Position numbers and translations under genes: made by a program. Positions 1-9,466 of a stretch of DNA of 18,428 bases are shown here, one piece after another. Origin of the DNA: an uncultured Pelagibacteraceae bacterium (GTDB lineage Bacteria; Pseudomonadota; Alphaproteobacteria; Pelagibacterales; Pelagibacteraceae); NCBI GenBank assembly GCA_902590295.1, contig CACIWH010000010.1:1-18428 (forward strand), read 5' to 3'. The stretch's first letter is position 1. Each line of letters starts with the position of its first letter. The notes under the pieces were generated by a model. It had not been told where the DNA came from. It saw only the letters and a program-made list of their open reading frames with translations, and searched no databases.

Positions 1-800
1 ATATTTACGAAAATGCTGCAAAAAATGAAAAAAGGGTACAAGCTTTAGGAGGTGCAAAAAATCATTGTGTTGTTATGCCTGACTGTGATTTAGATCAAGC
101 TGTTAACGGATTAATGGGAGCGGCATACGGATCTGCAGGAGAAAGATGCATGGCCCAATCAGTAGCAGTTGCTGTTGGAAAAATTGGTGATGAATTAGTA
201 GGAAAACTATCAAAAAAAGTCGAGGCTTTAAAAGTTGGTCCTGGAATGGATAAAAGTTCAGAGATGGGTCCCTTAGTTACAAAAGAACATCTTGAAAAAG
301 TGAAAGGATATGTAGATTTAGGTGTAAAAGAAGGCGCTAAGTTAGTTGTGGATGGTAGAAATATAAAGTTACAAGGTTATGAAAAAGGATTTTTTATTGG
401 AGGATGTTTATTTGATCATGTGAGTAAAGATATGAGAATTTACAAAGAAGAGATCTTCGGTCCAGTTTTATCAGTTGTAAGAGCTAAAGATTTTAACGAG
501 GCAATTAATTTAATTAACGAACATGAATTTGGTAATGGAACAAGTATTTACACACGTGATGGTGATGTTGGTAGAACTTTTGCAAGCAAAATTAAAGTTG
601 GCATGGTTGGTATAAATATACCTATACCTGTGCCAGTCGCATTCCACAGTTTTGGAGGATGGAAAAGATCACTTTTTGGAGATCAACACATGCATGGACC
701 TGAGGGTGTAAGATTTTATACGAAATTAAAAACAATTACATCTAGGTGGCCTTCAGGTGTTAGATCAAACCCAGAGTTTATAATGCCAACAATGAAATAG
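1..800 (+). CDS. mmsA: Methylmalonate-semialdehyde dehydrogenase (CoA-acylating), 3' part
   Basis: This gene is cut by the left window edge; the reading frame is open from base 3 (a partial codon precedes it) and ends with TAG at 798-800. The visible ~265 residues are the C-terminal half of an aldehyde dehydrogenase of the MmsA type, which oxidises methylmalonate semialdehyde (valine or inositol breakdown) or malonate semialdehyde to propionyl-CoA or acetyl-CoA using NAD+ and CoA. Family marks are [12 protein letters not shown] just after the start of the window, the GSAGERCMA block with the catalytic cysteine codon at 147-149, and [12 protein letters not shown] further on. The Arg beside the cysteine is typical of the CoA-dependent subfamily. 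The ATG at 75 is internal, because clear homology continues upstream of it. It lies 9 bases before mdh and may share its transcript. Confidence 0.93.
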   Translation, partial: IYENAAKNEKRVQALGGAKNHCVVMPDCDLDQAVNGLMGAAYGSAGERCMAQSVAVAVGKIGDELVGKLSKKVEALKVGPGMDKSSEMGPLVTKEHLEKVKGYVDLGVKEGAKLVVDGRNIKLQGYEKGFFIGGCLFDHVSKDMRIYKEEIFGPVLSVVRAKDFNEAINLINEHEFGNGTSIYTRDGDVGRTFASKIKVGMVGINIPIPVPVAFHSFGGWKRSLFGDQHMHGPEGVRFYTKLKTITSRWPSGVRSNPEFIMPTMK

Positions 801-1768
<968 letters not shown>

Positions 1769-1769
<1 letters not shown>

Positions 1770-2929
1770 TGAATATTCACGAACATCAAGCAAAACAAAT
1801 CTTAAAAAAATATGGTGCGAGTGTTCCAAAAGGTGAATTTGCTTTCACAATAAACGAGTTAATTGAAAAAGCAAAAAAGATTAAGACTGAAAAATATGTT
1901 TTAAAAGCACAGATACACGCTGGAGGTAGAGGTAAAGCTGGAGGAGTCAAAATATTGAATAATATTGAGGAATTAACTGATGCTGCAAAAGAGATGTTGG
2001 GTAAAACTCTTATTACTCACCAGACTGGTCCAAATGGCAAAGAAGTAAAAAGACTTTATATTGAAGAGTCGTCTAAAATTAAGAAAGAATTTTACTTGTC
2101 TTGTCTTATTGATAGAGCAAGTTCAAAAATTGCATTTATTTCTAGTGATCAAGGAGGAATGGACATTGAAGAAGTAGCTAAAAAGAGTCCTGAAAAAATA
2201 ATTACGACTAAAGTAGATTATCTTGAGGATATTGATGATGAAAATTGCAAAAAAATTATCAAAATTTTTAATCTAAAAGACAATACAATGTTACAAGGAA
2301 TAAATCTAATTAAATCAATTTATAAAATGTTTATATCTACTGATGCAAACTTAGTTGAAATAAATCCTTTAATATTAACGGAAGATGATAATCTAATTTG
2401 TTTAGATGCCAAAATGAATTTTGATGATAATTCAATTTTTAGGCAACCAGAGATTCAAAGCCTTAGGGATTTAAATGAGGAAGATCCATCAGAAATTGAG
2501 GCAAGCAAACATGATTTAGCCTATATAAAATTAGATGGATCAATTGGCTGTATGGTAAATGGAGCAGGGTTAGCAATGGCAACCATGGATATAATTAAAT
2601 TGTTTGGGCAAGAGCCAGCAAATTTTTTAGATGTGGGTGGTGGAGCCTCAAAAGAAAAAGTTTCTGCAGCCTTTAAAATTATACTTTCAGATCCAAATGT
2701 TAAAGGAATATTAATAAATATTTTTGGAGGCATTATGAGATGCGATATTCTTGCTCAAGGAGTTGTTGAAGCAGCAAAAGAAATTAATATCAATGTACCA
2801 CTTGTAGTTAGATTAGCTGGAACAAACTATAAAGAAGGTAAACTAATTTTAGATAACTCAGGGTTAAAAATAATTTCTGCATCAGATTTGTCAGATGCGG
2901 CTAGCAAAATTGTAAAAGCAATAAAATAA
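1769..2929 (+). CDS. sucC: Succinyl-CoA synthetase beta subunit (ADP/GDP-forming)
   Basis: This 386-residue subunit, with SucD, converts succinyl-CoA, phosphate and NDP to succinate, CoA and NTP, the substrate-level phosphorylation step of the TCA cycle. The N-terminal [16 protein letters not shown] is the family signature. An ATP-grasp nucleotide-binding domain follows, with [13 protein letters not shown] (49-61) and the metal-binding EINPL (197-201) and Asp213. The C-terminal CoA-ligase domain shows [12 protein letters not shown] (287-298) and [11 protein letters not shown] (316-326). Length matches the family (about 388). The start is fixed by the TAATG overlap with mdh, and the end overlaps sucD in the same way. 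No residue was seen that decides ATP against GTP preference. Confidence 0.97.
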
Positions 2930-3804
2930 TGTCTATTTTAGTAAATAAAGAAACTAAAGTAATTTGCCAAGGATTTACAGGATCCCATGGCACATTTCAC
3001 TCTGAACAAGCTATTAAGTATGGAACTAATCTTGTAGGTGGTGTAACTCCCAAAAAAGGAGGCCAAGAACATTTGGGTAGACCAGTCTTTAATACTGTTA
3101 AAGAAGCTAAAGATAAAACTGGCGCGAATGCTTCAATGATTTATGTCCCAGCAAAGTTTGCTGCTGCTGCAATAATTGAGGCATTAGATGCATCTATAGA
3201 ATTGATTGTTTGTATCACTGAGGGGATACCAATATTAGACATGTTAAAAGTTAAACAAAAATTATCAAAATCTAAATCAAGATTAATTGGTCCTAATTGC
3301 CCAGGTATTATTACACCTGATGAATGTAAAATTGGAATAATGCCAGGAAATATTCATAAAAAAGGAACAGTTGGAATAGTCTCAAGATCAGGTACATTAA
3401 CTTACGAAGCAGTTGCTCAAACTACTGAAAATGGACTGGGCCAATCGACTTGTATAGGTATTGGAGGCGATCCAATTAATGGAACAAATTTTATTGATTG
3501 TCTTGATCTTTTTTTAAAAGACGATGATACAAAATCTATACTAATGATTGGGGAAATCGGTGGTTCTGCAGAGGAAGAAGCTGCAGAATTTATAAAAAGT
3601 CATTCTATCAAAAAGCCTATGGTTGGATTTATTGCAGGAGTTACAGCACCACCCGGTAGAAGAATGGGGCATGCTGGAGCAATAATTTCTGGAGGCAAAG
3701 GTAGCGCAAAAGACAAAATAGAAACTATGGAAAAAGCAGGTATTACTATAGCTAATTCTCCTGCCGAGTTGGGCAAAACACTTATAGATAAATTGTCTCT
3801 TTAA
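2929..3804 (+). CDS. sucD: Succinyl-CoA synthetase alpha subunit
   Basis: The 291-residue alpha subunit binds CoA and carries the phosphohistidine intermediate of succinyl-CoA synthetase. The N-terminal CoA-binding Rossmann domain begins with [18 protein letters not shown] (about 11-28). [12 protein letters not shown] (117-128) is the conserved CoA-ligase segment. The active-site histidine is His248 in [16 protein letters not shown] (243-258), equivalent to E. coli His246. Length is normal. It starts inside the sucC stop codon (TAATG), so synthesis of the two subunits is probably coupled. A 35-base gap to sucA follows, the largest within the TCA cluster. Confidence 0.97.
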   Translation: MSILVNKETKVICQGFTGSHGTFHSEQAIKYGTNLVGGVTPKKGGQEHLGRPVFNTVKEAKDKTGANASMIYVPAKFAAAAIIEALDASIELIVCITEGIPILDMLKVKQKLSKSKSRLIGPNCPGIITPDECKIGIMPGNIHKKGTVGIVSRSGTLTYEAVAQTTENGLGQSTCIGIGGDPINGTNFIDCLDLFLKDDDTKSILMIGEIGGSAEEEAAEFIKSHSIKKPMVGFIAGVTAPPGRRMGHAGAIISGGKGSAKDKIETMEKAGITIANSPAELGKTLIDKLSL

Positions 3805-3839
3805 ATAAAGGAACTTTGTATTATAAATAGTAAATATAA

Positions 3840-6707
3840 ATGAGTTCCTCAAATAACTTAGAAAATAAAAATGCAACTTTTTTAAATAAATCCAACAGCG
3901 GATTTATTGAGGAAATGTATGTAAAATTTATTGAGGGAGATCCAAATTTACCTGAAAGTTGGAGGAGCTATTTTGAAAGTCTTAATGAAGATCTAGAAGT
4001 CATTTCCAAAGAAATTCAAGGACCAAATTGGAGTCCTAAAAAAATAAAAATTAATAGAAATAATTTAAGCTATAAAAATAATGTCCCTACAGAAAATGTT
4101 AATGCAGATAAAAAAGTTTCAGATTCTATAAGAGCTATAACGCTAATAAGAGCTTACAGAACAAGAGGTCATTTGATTGCAAATTTAGATCCTTTGGGTT
4201 TAATGAAAAGAGAGTACTTACATGATTTACATCCAAAAGATCATGGTTTTACTGCAGATGATCTTAATAGGAAAATTTTCTTAGATAACTATATGGATAT
4301 AGGACATGCAACAATTAAAGAAATAACAAATAATTTAAAAAAAATCTATTGCTCAACAATTGGTGCAGAATTTATGCATATTACAGATCCAGCTGAAAAA
4401 GTCTGGTTCAGAGAAAGGATGGAAAAAAAAGAAAATCAATTAAATTTTACTAGAAATGGAAAAATAGCAATTATGAATAAAATAATCCAAGCTGAAGGAT
4501 TTGAAAAATTTTTGGCAAAAAAATATGTTGGAACTAAAAGATTTGGTCTAGATGGTGGCGAGTCCTTAATACCATCTTTAGAACAAATAATTAAACGAGG
4601 AGGTCAATTAGGTGCAAAAGAAATTAAAATTGGAATGCCTCATAGAGGAAGATTAAATGTTTTAGCAAATGTTTTACAAAAGTCTTATAAAAGAATTTTT
4701 AATGAATTTGCAGGTGAATTTTCAGCTACACATGATGACTCTACAGGTGATGTAAAATATCATTTAGGAGCATCTTCAGATAGAGAATTCGATGGAAATT
4801 CTGTTCACGTGAGTTTGACTGATAACCCATCACATTTGGAGGCAGTCAATCCCATAGTCCTCGGTCAAACTAGAGCAAAACAATTTTTTCATAAAGACGA
4901 AGAAAGAAAAAAAGTAATACCAGTTCTAATTCATGGAGATGCTGCATTTGCTGGACAAGGTGTAGTAGCAGAATGTTTTGCTATGTCAGGTCTTAAAGGA
5001 CATAATACCGGAGGAACCATTCACATAATCGTAAACAACCAAATTGGATTTACAACCAGCCCAAGGTTTGCAAGATCAAGTCCATATCCTTCTGATTTAG
5101 GAAAAGTTGTGGAGTCACCAATTTTACACTGCAATGGAGATGATCCAGAGTCTGTTGTTCATTGTGCAAAAATCGCAATAGAATTTAGGCAAAAATTTAA
5201 TAAAGATGTTGTTATAGATATGATTTGTTATAGACGGTTTGGCCATAATGAAGGGGACGAACCTTCATTCACTCAGCCATTAATGTATAAAAAAATTAGG
5301 GCTCACCCAACTACACTAAATATTTATGGTAAGAAACTGGTTCAGGAGGGAACTTTATCTGAAAGTGAGTTTAATAAAATGAATACAGATTTTAAACAAC
5401 TTTTGGAAAATCAGTTTAAAACTGCAAAAGATTATAAACCTAAATTAAATTGGTTTGAGGGAACATGGTCAAGATACCAACCAACTAAAGGTAAAGATAA
5501 AAAAGGAGTAACGGGAGTAAACAATGACAAAATTACGAAAATATCAGAAAAAATAAACTTAATACCTTCAAAAATATTTGCTCATAAAACAATCGAAAGA
5601 GTTTTTTCTCAAAGAGCAAAAACAGTAGCTGAAGGAAAAAATATTGATTGGTCTACAGCAGAAAGCCTGGCTTTTGGTACTTTGTTAGAAGAAGGTTTTC
5701 CAGTAAGGTTAGTCGGACAGGACTCAGGCAGAGGTACATTTAGTCAAAGACATTCAGTAATTAGGAACCAAAATGATAATTCAAGATATATCCCGTTAAA
5801 TAACATTTCAAATAATCAAAAAAAATATGAAATAGTCGACAGTCTGTTGTCCGAATTGGCAGTTCTAGGTTTTGAATATGGTTATAGTTTGGTTGAACCA
5901 GAAACACTAACTATATGGGAAGCACAATTTGGAGATTTTGCAAATGGAGCACAAGTAGTTATAGATCAATTTATAGCATCAGGAGAGAGAAAATGGTCAA
6001 GGGCCTCAGGACTCGTAATGCTTTTGCCCCATGGATATGAAGGACAAGGGCCAGAACATTCATCTGCAAGATTGGAGCGTTTTTTACAATTATGTGCCCA
6101 AGAAAATATTCAGGTTATGAATTGTACAACACCCGCTAACTATTTTCACGCTTTAAGAAGACAAATTCACAGGGAATTTAGAAAACCATTAGTTATTATG
6201 ACTCCTAAGTCTTTGCTGAGACATAAATATTGTGTGTCAAATTTAGATGATTTTAATAAATCTAATTCTTTTCATAGAGTATTACAAGATCATGCTTTAA
6301 TCAAAAATTCTAAATTTATAAAAATCAAAAAAGCCAAAAAAGTCAGAAAGGTTATAATTTGTTCAGGTAAAATTTATTTTGATCTTCTCGAAGCAAGAGA
6401 AAAAAATAAGGTAGATGATGTAATTTTTGTTAGAATTGAAGAACTATATCCATTTCCAGTAAAATCTTTAACTAAAGCTATTAAACCATATATCTCGAAT
6501 TCTCAGTTTTTTTGGTGCCAAGAAGAGCCTAAAAATATGGGCGCATGGTCATCTGTAAGAGATTATATTCAATGGACTTTAGATAATTTAGGAGTTAAAA
6601 AGAAATTAGATTATATTGGCAGAAAGGCTGCGGCATCGCCCGCAACTGGATATGCTAATAGACATGCTAAACAACAAAAAGAAATTTTAGATAAAGTATT
6701 TAAATAG
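3840..6707 (+). CDS. sucA: 2-oxoglutarate dehydrogenase E1 component
   Basis: The 955-residue thiamine-diphosphate enzyme decarboxylates 2-oxoglutarate and passes the succinyl group to the lipoyl arm of SucB. The N-terminal segment (about 21-47, ending in a LPESWRSYFE-like block) is the E1 tail usually needed for E2 contact. Next is the RAYRTRGHLIANLDPLG block (104-120). The ThDP/Mg region contains IGMPHRGRLN (264-273), GDAAFAGQG (366-374), VNNQIGFTT (398-406) and YRRFGHNEGDEP (464-475). The pyrimidine-binding half shows GQDSGRGTFSQRH (about 626-638) and GQGPEHSSARLERF (about 733-746). Length fits single-chain OdhA-type E1. ATG 3840 gives the expected N-terminal tail; an in-frame ATG at 3870 would lose only ten residues and cannot be excluded. 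No Shine-Dalgarno sequence is seen. The TAG stop directly abuts sucB. Confidence 0.97.
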   Translation: MSSSNNLENKNATFLNKSNSGFIEEMYVKFIEGDPNLPESWRSYFESLNEDLEVISKEIQGPNWSPKKIKINRNNLSYKNNVPTENVNADKKVSDSIRAITLIRAYRTRGHLIANLDPLGLMKREYLHDLHPKDHGFTADDLNRKIFLDNYMDIGHATIKEITNNLKKIYCSTIGAEFMHITDPAEKVWFRERMEKKENQLNFTRNGKIAIMNKIIQAEGFEKFLAKKYVGTKRFGLDGGESLIPSLEQIIKRGGQLGAKEIKIGMPHRGRLNVLANVLQKSYKRIFNEFAGEFSATHDDSTGDVKYHLGASSDREFDGNSVHVSLTDNPSHLEAVNPIVLGQTRAKQFFHKDEERKKVIPVLIHGDAAFAGQGVVAECFAMSGLKGHNTGGTIHIIVNNQIGFTTSPRFARSSPYPSDLGKVVESPILHCNGDDPESVVHCAKIAIEFRQKFNKDVVIDMICYRRFGHNEGDEPSFTQPLMYKKIRAHPTTLNIYGKKLVQEGTLSESEFNKMNTDFKQLLENQFKTAKDYKPKLNWFEGTWSRYQPTKGKDKKGVTGVNNDKITKISEKINLIPSKIFAHKTIERVFSQRAKTVAEGKNIDWSTAESLAFGTLLEEGFPVRLVGQDSGRGTFSQRHSVIRNQNDNSRYIPLNNISNNQKKYEIVDSLLSELAVLGFEYGYSLVEPETLTIWEAQFGDFANGAQVVIDQFIASGERKWSRASGLVMLLPHGYEGQGPEHSSARLERFLQLCAQENIQVMNCTTPANYFHALRRQIHREFRKPLVIMTPKSLLRHKYCVSNLDDFNKSNSFHRVLQDHALIKNSKFIKIKKAKKVRKVIICSGKIYFDLLEAREKNKVDDVIFVRIEELYPFPVKSLTKAIKPYISNSQFFWCQEEPKNMGAWSSVRDYIQWTLDNLGVKKKLDYIGRKAAASPATGYANRHAKQQKEILDKVFK

Positions 6708-8042
6708 ATGTCAGAAAAAATAGTTGTTCCTGTCCTTGGAGAGAGCATAACCGAAGCTACAATTGCAAAATGGCTTAAAAGTAAAGGTGATAGCGTCGAA
6801 GCAGATGAACCCATTGTTGAACTAGAAACTGATAAAGTAAATTTAGAAGTACCCTCGCCATCTGGAGGGATTTTAGGAGAAATAAATTTCGAAGCAGGAT
6901 CTACAGTTGAAGTTGGAGCAACATTAGGGTCTATCATGGGAGGTCAATCTGCTTCTAAAAATGATAAAATTGAAAAAATAAAAGCTACGACTAAACCACC
7001 AGAAAATATTAATGACAACATAATTAAATTGGATGAAGAAAGAGACACCAAACTTTTTGACAATAATAACGAAGAAGAAAATTTAAAAATTCAAACTAAA
7101 CAAGTTACAAATCAAGAACCTGAAGAAGAGGCACTTGTTTTAACTGAAGAAGTAAAAAGTGATGAAAAAGTTAAATCAGGGAAAGAAAAAGTTATGTCAC
7201 CTGCAGTTAGAAAAATAGTAAATGAGAATAATATAAATATAGAAGAAATTAAGGGATCAGGTAAAGACGGGATGATTCTTAAAGGAGACTTACTAAGTTT
7301 AATGGGTGTTAAACCTGCTCCATCAGAAAGAAAATTAAAATTTGGAGAGGAAGAAAAAATTAAAATGTCTAGACTAAGAATGACAATTGCAAAAAGATTA
7401 AAACAATCCCAAGAAAATGCAGCGATGCTTACTACTTTTAACGAAGTAGATATGACAAATATCATGAACATGCGAAAAGAAAATCAGGTGGATTTTCAGC
7501 AAAAATTCAAAATTAAACTGGGGATCATGTCGTTTTTTGTTAAAGCTTGCGTAGTTGGGCTTAAGTTATATCCAGCAATCAATGCAGAAGTAGAAAGCGA
7601 GAACATAATTTACAAAAATTATTACAATATCAGCTTTGCGGTTGGAACAGAGAAAGGACTGGTGGTGCCAGTTCTAAAGAACGCAGATGAAATGTCATTT
7701 GCAGATATAGAGATGAATATAAAAACTTTATCTGATAAGGCTAGAGATGGAAAAATTACAATTGAAGATCTACAAGGTGGAACATTCACAATCAGTAACG
7801 GGGGCGTATATGGTTCTATGTTATCTACCCCAATTTTAAATTTGCCACAATCAGGTGTTTTGGGCATGCATAATATTGTTAGTAGACCATATGTAATTAA
7901 TAATGAGATAAAAATTAGACCAATTATGTATTTAGCATTATCTTATGATCATCGTATAATTGATGGAAAAGAAGCAGTCTCGTTTTTAAAAACTGTTAAA
8001 GAAAACTTGGAGGATCCAAGAAGACTATTTTTAAATTTATAA
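6708..8042 (+). CDS. sucB: 2-oxoglutarate dehydrogenase E2 (dihydrolipoyl succinyltransferase)
   Basis: The 444-residue core subunit transfers the succinyl group from lipoamide to CoA. It has one lipoyl domain (about 1-78) with the lipoylated Lys43 in [10 protein letters not shown] charged linker follows (about 81-162), then a peripheral-subunit-binding domain with [11 protein letters not shown] and [14 protein letters not shown] (about 164-198). The catalytic acyltransferase domain (about 215-444) carries SYDHRIIDG with His415 and Asp419. [12 protein letters not shown] and its position next to sucA support the succinyl rather than acetyl enzyme. The linker is rich in Glu, Asp and Lys, with only three Ala and three Pro, unlike the usual Ala/Pro-rich E2 linkers. 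It starts immediately after the sucA stop codon with no gap. Confidence 0.97.
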   Translation: MSEKIVVPVLGESITEATIAKWLKSKGDSVEADEPIVELETDKVNLEVPSPSGGILGEINFEAGSTVEVGATLGSIMGGQSASKNDKIEKIKATTKPPENINDNIIKLDEERDTKLFDNNNEEENLKIQTKQVTNQEPEEEALVLTEEVKSDEKVKSGKEKVMSPAVRKIVNENNINIEEIKGSGKDGMILKGDLLSLMGVKPAPSERKLKFGEEEKIKMSRLRMTIAKRLKQSQENAAMLTTFNEVDMTNIMNMRKENQVDFQQKFKIKLGIMSFFVKACVVGLKLYPAINAEVESENIIYKNYYNISFAVGTEKGLVVPVLKNADEMSFADIEMNIKTLSDKARDGKITIEDLQGGTFTISNGGVYGSMLSTPILNLPQSGVLGMHNIVSRPYVINNEIKIRPIMYLALSYDHRIIDGKEAVSFLKTVKENLEDPRRLFLNL

Positions 8043-8046
8043 AGTT

Positions 8047-9447
8047 ATGTCTGAAAAATTTGATGCAATTGTTATCGGTGGTGGGCCAGGTGGATATGTT
8101 TGTGCAATAAGGCTTGCCCAATTGGGAAAAAAAACTGCATGTGTAGAATACAGGGGCACTTTGGGTGGAACATGTTTAAATATTGGATGCATCCCTTCAA
8201 AAAATTTATTGAACCTTTCTGAAAATTTTCAAAAAGCAAAAAATTTTTCAAAAGTAGGAATCGAGATAAGTGATATTAAATTAAATCTTGATAAAATGAT
8301 GAAAAATAAAGATAAAGCGGTAACTGTATTAACTAAAGGAGTAGAATTTTTATTTAAAAAAAATAAAGTTTCTTATTTAAAGGGTTTCGCAAGCTTTGTT
8401 TCAGACAAAAAAATAAAAATCAAAGGTTCTGATGGCAAAGAGTCTGAAATTGAAGGGGAAAATATAATTATAGCTACAGGCTCAGAGCCCTCTCAAATGC
8501 CAAATATTAAATTTGATGAGGAAAAAATTGTATCCTCAACAGGCGCTCTTTCTTTAAAAAAAGTTCCTAAAAAAATGATAGTGATCGGTGGTGGATATAT
8601 TGGACTAGAAATGGGTTCTGTTTGGTCAAGATTAGGTTCTGATGTCCATGTAATTGAATTTTTAGATCACATAACACCTGGAATGGATAAAGAAATTTCA
8701 AATGAATTTATGAAAATTTTAAAAAAACAAAATATAAAATTTCATATGAGCACAAAAGTAGATAAAATTACAAAAAAAGGAGAAAATATAGAGATAGAGA
8801 CTTCTAATAGTAAGGGAGAAAAAAACTCTCATGATTGTGATGTTGCTTTAATTTCAATAGGAAGGAAGGCATTTACAGATAAACTAAATTTAGAGAAAAT
8901 AAACTTAAAAACTGACGAAAAAGGTAGAGTTAAAGTAGATAAAAATTTTAAGACAGACAAAAAAAATATTTTTGCTATAGGCGATGTAATTCAAGGGCCG
9001 ATGTTAGCACATAAAGCTGAAGAAGAAGGTATTGCAGTGGCAGAAATTATTGCAGGCCAATCTGGACATGTAAATTATGATTTAATTCCTGGAGTTATTT
9101 ATACTTCTCCAGAAGTAGCAACTATCGGAAAAACAGAGGAACAATTAAAAAAACAAAATATAAGTTATAAAATAGGAAAGTTTCCATTCATGGCAAATTC
9201 TAGAGCCAAGGCAATTGACGAGCCTGAAGGTTTTGTAAAAATTTTAGCTGATAACTCAACTGACAAAGTGTTAGGGGTACATATTATAGGTCCCCATGCT
9301 GGTGAAATGATTGCAGAAATGGCAGTTGCGATGGAATTCGGTGCAAGTTCTGAGGACATTGCAAGGACTTGTCATGCGCATCCTACATTTTCTGAGGCAA
9401 TTAAAGAAGCTGCATTATCAGTAGATAAAAGACAGATTCATTCGTAA
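8047..9447 (+). CDS. lpdA: Dihydrolipoyl dehydrogenase (E3)
   Basis: The 466-residue FAD flavoprotein reoxidises dihydrolipoamide on SucB with NAD+. The FAD-binding motif is GGGPGGY (11-17). The redox-active disulfide is Cys43/Cys48 in GGTCLNIGCIPSK. The NAD-binding motif is GGGYIGLE (181-188), and the second FAD contact is AIGDV (310-314). The dimerisation domain ends with HAHPTFSE, giving the catalytic His445 and Glu450. Length is normal. It begins 4 bases after sucB and completes the 2-oxoglutarate dehydrogenase set. The same E3 may also serve pyruvate dehydrogenase or glycine cleavage, which the window cannot show. Confidence 0.97.
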   Translation: MSEKFDAIVIGGGPGGYVCAIRLAQLGKKTACVEYRGTLGGTCLNIGCIPSKNLLNLSENFQKAKNFSKVGIEISDIKLNLDKMMKNKDKAVTVLTKGVEFLFKKNKVSYLKGFASFVSDKKIKIKGSDGKESEIEGENIIIATGSEPSQMPNIKFDEEKIVSSTGALSLKKVPKKMIVIGGGYIGLEMGSVWSRLGSDVHVIEFLDHITPGMDKEISNEFMKILKKQNIKFHMSTKVDKITKKGENIEIETSNSKGEKNSHDCDVALISIGRKAFTDKLNLEKINLKTDEKGRVKVDKNFKTDKKNIFAIGDVIQGPMLAHKAEEEGIAVAEIIAGQSGHVNYDLIPGVIYTSPEVATIGKTEEQLKKQNISYKIGKFPFMANSRAKAIDEPEGFVKILADNSTDKVLGVHIIGPHAGEMIAEMAVAMEFGASSEDIARTCHAHPTFSEAIKEAALSVDKRQIHS

Positions 9448-9466
9448 TATATATCTTATATTATAA

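Noticed and set aside
75..146. ATG at 75 as the start of the first gene
   Set aside because: The frame is open to the window edge and the codons before 75 encode conserved MmsA sequence ([11 protein letters not shown]), so this ATG is internal and the gene is truncated by the window.
3805..3839. Possible promoter in the 35-base sucD-sucA gap (TATTAT/TATAAA near 3819-3827, TTGTCT at 3793)
   Set aside because: The hexamer spacing is 20 bases or more, and TA-rich hexamers are expected by chance here. Simple read-through from sucD is more likely. The AAAGGAACTTT nearby is too short a hairpin to call.
3541..3876. 111-codon minus-strand open frame spanning the sucD end and the sucD-sucA gap
   Set aside because: Most of it is antisense to the sucD phosphohistidine region; the Phe/Tyr/Cys-rich, Lys-poor translation matches no family, and no start context is evident.
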